The notes beneath the pieces were generated by a model, which had not been told where the DNA came from, did not search any database, and saw nothing but the letters and a program-made list of their open reading frames with translations. The position numbers and the translations under genes were made by a program. DNA of 64,000 nt. Origin: Candidatus Goldiibacteriota bacterium HGW-Goldbacteria-1 (GTDB lineage: Bacteria; Oederibacteriota; PGYV01). Location: the NCBI GenBank assembly GCA_002839855.1, contig PGYV01000004.1, positions 402,168-466,167 on the forward strand. Reading direction: 5' to 3'. This document shows, piece after piece, positions 62,501-64,000 of this stretch (its first letter is position 1; each line of letters starts with the position of its first letter).

Positions 62501-63718
62501 AAAATTAAGCCTTGCGTCAATATCCGATGCGCCGGGAGTAAAACTGAAAGTAAAAAGCTGCCAGGCAGAAGTTAAATTTAAATTCGCGCTGAAGCCAAGA
62601 TTCCCCCACGGATCGTGGTCCATTCCAAGTTCAACCGATACTGTCCTGTTGGTGTCGGCTTTGGCATAAAAAGTAATTGTGTACGGAACTCCGGCGGTCA
62701 CGTTTAAATTCCCCTGATTAAACTGCACATGCCAGCCCGCGCCGCCTGCCGTTGTTACATCTATCCTTGCCGCGTTTAAACCGCCCGGCCCCGTGCCCGC
62801 TTCAACAGAACCTGTGCCGACAACACCCGGCTGCGGGTTATAAAGCCAGGGAGATAAAATACCGGATGCGAATGTCCCGTTTAAAATTATTTCCGCGCCA
62901 AGCGGCTGATTAATGACATTCCACGCGGCTTCAAGTTCTGCATGAGACGCATACCTGCTTTTAAGCCAGTTGTTCCACTGCGTGTTTAAAAGCCCTTCAT
63001 AATATGGCGGAAGCGCGTCAAGCTGCGATGATAAGAACGCGTGTACAAAACCGTTTTCATTATTAATTTCAATAAAAGCAACAGCCGGCTCGTTAATATA
63101 GGCGTTGCCCGTATAAGGGTTAACGTGGGTTAAAAGGTCATACGCGAATTTTTTCTGAAGCGCTTTATTTGCAGGGTCAAAAAATCCAAGCACGGCGCGT
63201 TCTTTCCATTCTGTTATTAGATTTATATCAGCGTTAAGTTCTGTCCCCTGCGCGAAAGGCCGGGAAACTAAAAGGTTTAAATCTGTATATATTCCGTTTT
63301 GCTTAAGCTGATGAATGAAATAATCCATACGGTCAAATTTTACAGGGCTTATTGTCCTGTCAGGATTTAAAGATGTCCAGATATCAAACATGTCCATGTG
63401 ATGAAATCGGACTATGTTAAAGCCGTATTTTGCAAGGCGTGCGGCCACGCCGGGCGCGTTTGCAGCAGACGGGAAATTTCCGCCAAAAGTGGTGTTTGTA
63501 CCCCAGAATTTTATCCTGCCGGAATTGACATTAAAATGTCCCGCGCTGTCAACGCTTACAAACCCTTCCGCGTCAATATCGCGGTTTACAAAAGAAGACA
63601 TGTCAATTATGGTGTTGGCGTCATCATTCCACGGGATGTAAAAATCAAATAATTCGCCTGCGGCATGCAGGAACGTAAAGCATGATAAAAATATAGCGGC
63701 CAGAAGCGTTTTTTTCAT
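59594..63718 (-). CDS. Large secreted glycoside-hydrolase-like protein with inserted CBM, Thr linkers and sorting domain
   Basis: 1374 residues: signal peptide (1-20); a TIM-barrel-like catalytic region (about 60-680) interrupted by a CBM4/9-like beta-sandwich (about 275-430; PYTITFYAKADTNRTVSVEL, YWFTDISL). Candidate catalytic residues are Glu221 (FIEINNENGF) and Glu563 (LVTETNSPHPG). Beta domains follow, then a CIA30/CBM11-like module (about 950-1110), a long TVT/TIT/TPT linker, and a sorting-like end (YPNPFGLDGS to LNTLIVIK). It probably attacks a polysaccharide at the cell surface; the family number is not clear to me. Confidence 0.75.
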   Translation of the reverse strand: MKKTLLAAIFLSCFTFLHAAGELFDFYIPWNDDANTIIDMSSFVNRDIDAEGFVSVDSAGHFNVNSGRIKFWGTNTTFGGNFPSAANAPGVAARLAKYGFNIVRFHHMDMFDIWTSLNPDRTISPVKFDRMDYFIHQLKQNGIYTDLNLLVSRPFAQGTELNADINLITEWKERAVLGFFDPANKALQKKFAYDLLTHVNPYTGNAYINEPAVAFIEINNENGFVHAFLSSQLDALPPYYEGLLNTQWNNWLKSRYASHAELEAAWNVINQPLGAEIILNGTFASGILSPWLYNPQPGVVGTGSVEAGTGPGGLNAARIDVTTAGGAGWHVQFNQGNLNVTAGVPYTITFYAKADTNRTVSVELGMDHDPWGNLGFSANLNLTSAWQLFTFSFTPGASDIDARLNFSGMGLASGASYWFTDISLKQGGVLGLKEGEDLYTTGIENFKKGFAGRTQDGAKDWYRFLTYTEENYWIEMRDYIKNTLGANNIIFGTILGCSNPNVQANFQAIDSHSYWEHPQFPATPWDPVNWYLINRAMVNYPAESTIASLATKNVLNRPHLVTETNSPHPGTYSSDHSFITSAYASFQDWDAVFPFDYNGDDNWNKNYIDNYFAVANNPLKMASYPAAVMSFYRGDIKPAAQKIVVQIDKAAEIDQTLSTWAWKLVDAQTGGENPKAAYVHGLEIAVEGQIVPAGAIAPGTTDVSGNILNSDTGELSWDNSAALQGVFTADTDMTKYLTGFTSGKTYMMSGGVTITPGTSLQPFSAIALTALDGNSFASAQKILVTALGCQKNTGDSWYTYPDTPIAFPPPHGAQVTLRNQWGTAPSMVEGVNALITLPSDPAFTTVWALDNTGARKTTVTVTDAGGFAQFGISPAYQAVWYEVEVFHSEYTPTATITITPEYSPTVTRTITATSTITLTPTMAVSDLIDDCEIITDQNLWGGYWYTYKDTVSTGSGAKEISGSPASPGAAYHASGTIVTGGYAGVGTNLAPAEAETDISQYAGVQFYIKGNGTTNINLAIVTGNFSEIPAYNNWQYSFTPPTDWTFVQIPFSSLTIPYGTSLPLMLDRAKDIQWKIPNTGVFDVYIDDVALYYPQPSPTVTVTITLTEALSPTVTATHTVTTTFTEVLSPTATETHTITETQTDTATVTETVTITETQTQTPDLSPTATYTVSISVTQTNTLTVSPTVTVTDTPVSTSTPTMTSTSTLTATITHTKTATTTVTATRTITATASVTLTRTVITNTYTVTITATIAADIPTITPTLTATPYPQADTLKVEDVLAYPNPFGLDGSKLKFRCVLTKNVKRATVNIYTASFRLVRSAYIKNAGAGICTIAADKVKASELSNGTYYYVITAQTASGEKASSKLNTLIVIK

Positions 63719-64000
63719 AAAAGCCCTTCCTTTAAGTTATTTGCCATACATCTTTATTATAACGCATGAAAAGAAAATTGGTTGCATAAAAAACCAGGAA
63801 TGCTTGGATGCTTAGAGGCTTGGAGGCTTGGAGGCTTGGTAAAGACAATTACAAAATCCAAATCAACAACCGCGGGCTAAAGACCCGCGTCTGCCAGTAC
63901 AAAAAAACAGCAAAAACAACCCGCCTTAAAAGGCGCGCCTGCCACTGCATACACCCAATGACAAAACAGGGGTTGGGTGTGTTTTTTCAGTGCGTGCCGC
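63719..64000. repeat. Terminal intergenic stretch with GC palindromic modules
   Basis: It carries ggcttggaggcttgg words near 63811-63838, a cgcgggctaaagacccgcg module at about 63870-63890 and a cccgccttaaaaggcgcgcc module near 63920. These match the repeats at 2671-2917 and 7545-7749. No gene is visible before the window edge. Confidence 0.6.

Overview
The window looks like a chromosomal segment from an uncultivated, anaerobic, Gram-negative-type (two-membrane) bacterium. The outer membrane is implied by two TonB-dependent receptors, two PorV-like barrels and a DUF3078-type barrel. Anaerobic life is implied by a class III ribonucleotide reductase (nrdD, a separate glycyl-radical subunit, nrdG), FixC/FixX electron transfer and several radical SAM enzymes. 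Secreted proteins with long Thr-rich linkers (TPT/TET types) and C-terminal sorting-like domains recall candidate phyla such as Goldbacteria, Firestonebacteria or Elusimicrobia relatives. That placement is an impression from protein style, not a computed result.

Layout. 1-9.8 kb: the N-terminus of a tetraether-synthase-like radical SAM protein cut by the window edge, a Thr-rich sorted protein behind a PorV/TPR barrel protein, queE, a secreted TIM-barrel-like protein overlapping lepA, then repeats, a membrane protein and a second PorV-like barrel. 10-16.9 kb: coaX, fixX-fixC, dnaJ-grpE without dnaK, an MscL-type channel, a DUF3078 barrel and a CPBP protease. 17-23.6 kb: an AbiEii-type nucleotidyltransferase pair, a secreted dienelactone hydrolase, a secreted glycoside-hydrolase-like protein, a SpoIIAA-like protein, hicBA and a Cys-rich membrane protein. 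23.6-27.4 kb: a tightly coupled operon made of an LRR/Thr-rich protein with an NHLP-leader-like N-terminus, a B12-binding-type radical SAM enzyme and an FMN split-barrel protein.

About 27.4-40.5 kb is an AT-richer accessory region ending at tRNA-Cys(GCA). It carries a family of dispersed repeats of about 145 bp, usually placed just 3' of minus-strand genes. The genes between them are an E2-like acyltransferase, a diguanylate cyclase, an nmrA-like/marR operon with a palindromic operator over its -35 box, a DUF1016 nuclease, a zinc-ribbon/UvrD helicase pair, a double T5orf172-like/zinc-ribbon protein, mobile mystery proteins A and B (B frameshifted in an A9 run) and an NHL-repeat lipoprotein. 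One part has been duplicated, leaving a truncated gene copy joined to a repeat.

40.6-50 kb returns to core genes: PilZ, ahcY-metK, a nitronate monooxygenase-like flavoprotein, nrdG/glycyl-radical subunit/nrdD with candidate NrdR boxes and a strong hairpin upstream, and an HD-domain protein followed by a 41-bp tandem repeat. 50-64 kb: a substrate-binding protein/sensor kinase/TonB-receptor operon, a secreted protein, a BtuB-like receptor, a pabB-pabC fusion, and a 1374-residue secreted glycoside-hydrolase-like protein with an inserted carbohydrate-binding module.

Functional themes are polysaccharide attack and surface display by a type IX-like route (inference: PorV-like proteins plus sorted cargo), anaerobic nucleotide and one-carbon metabolism, and a mobile/defence-like island next to tRNA-Cys.
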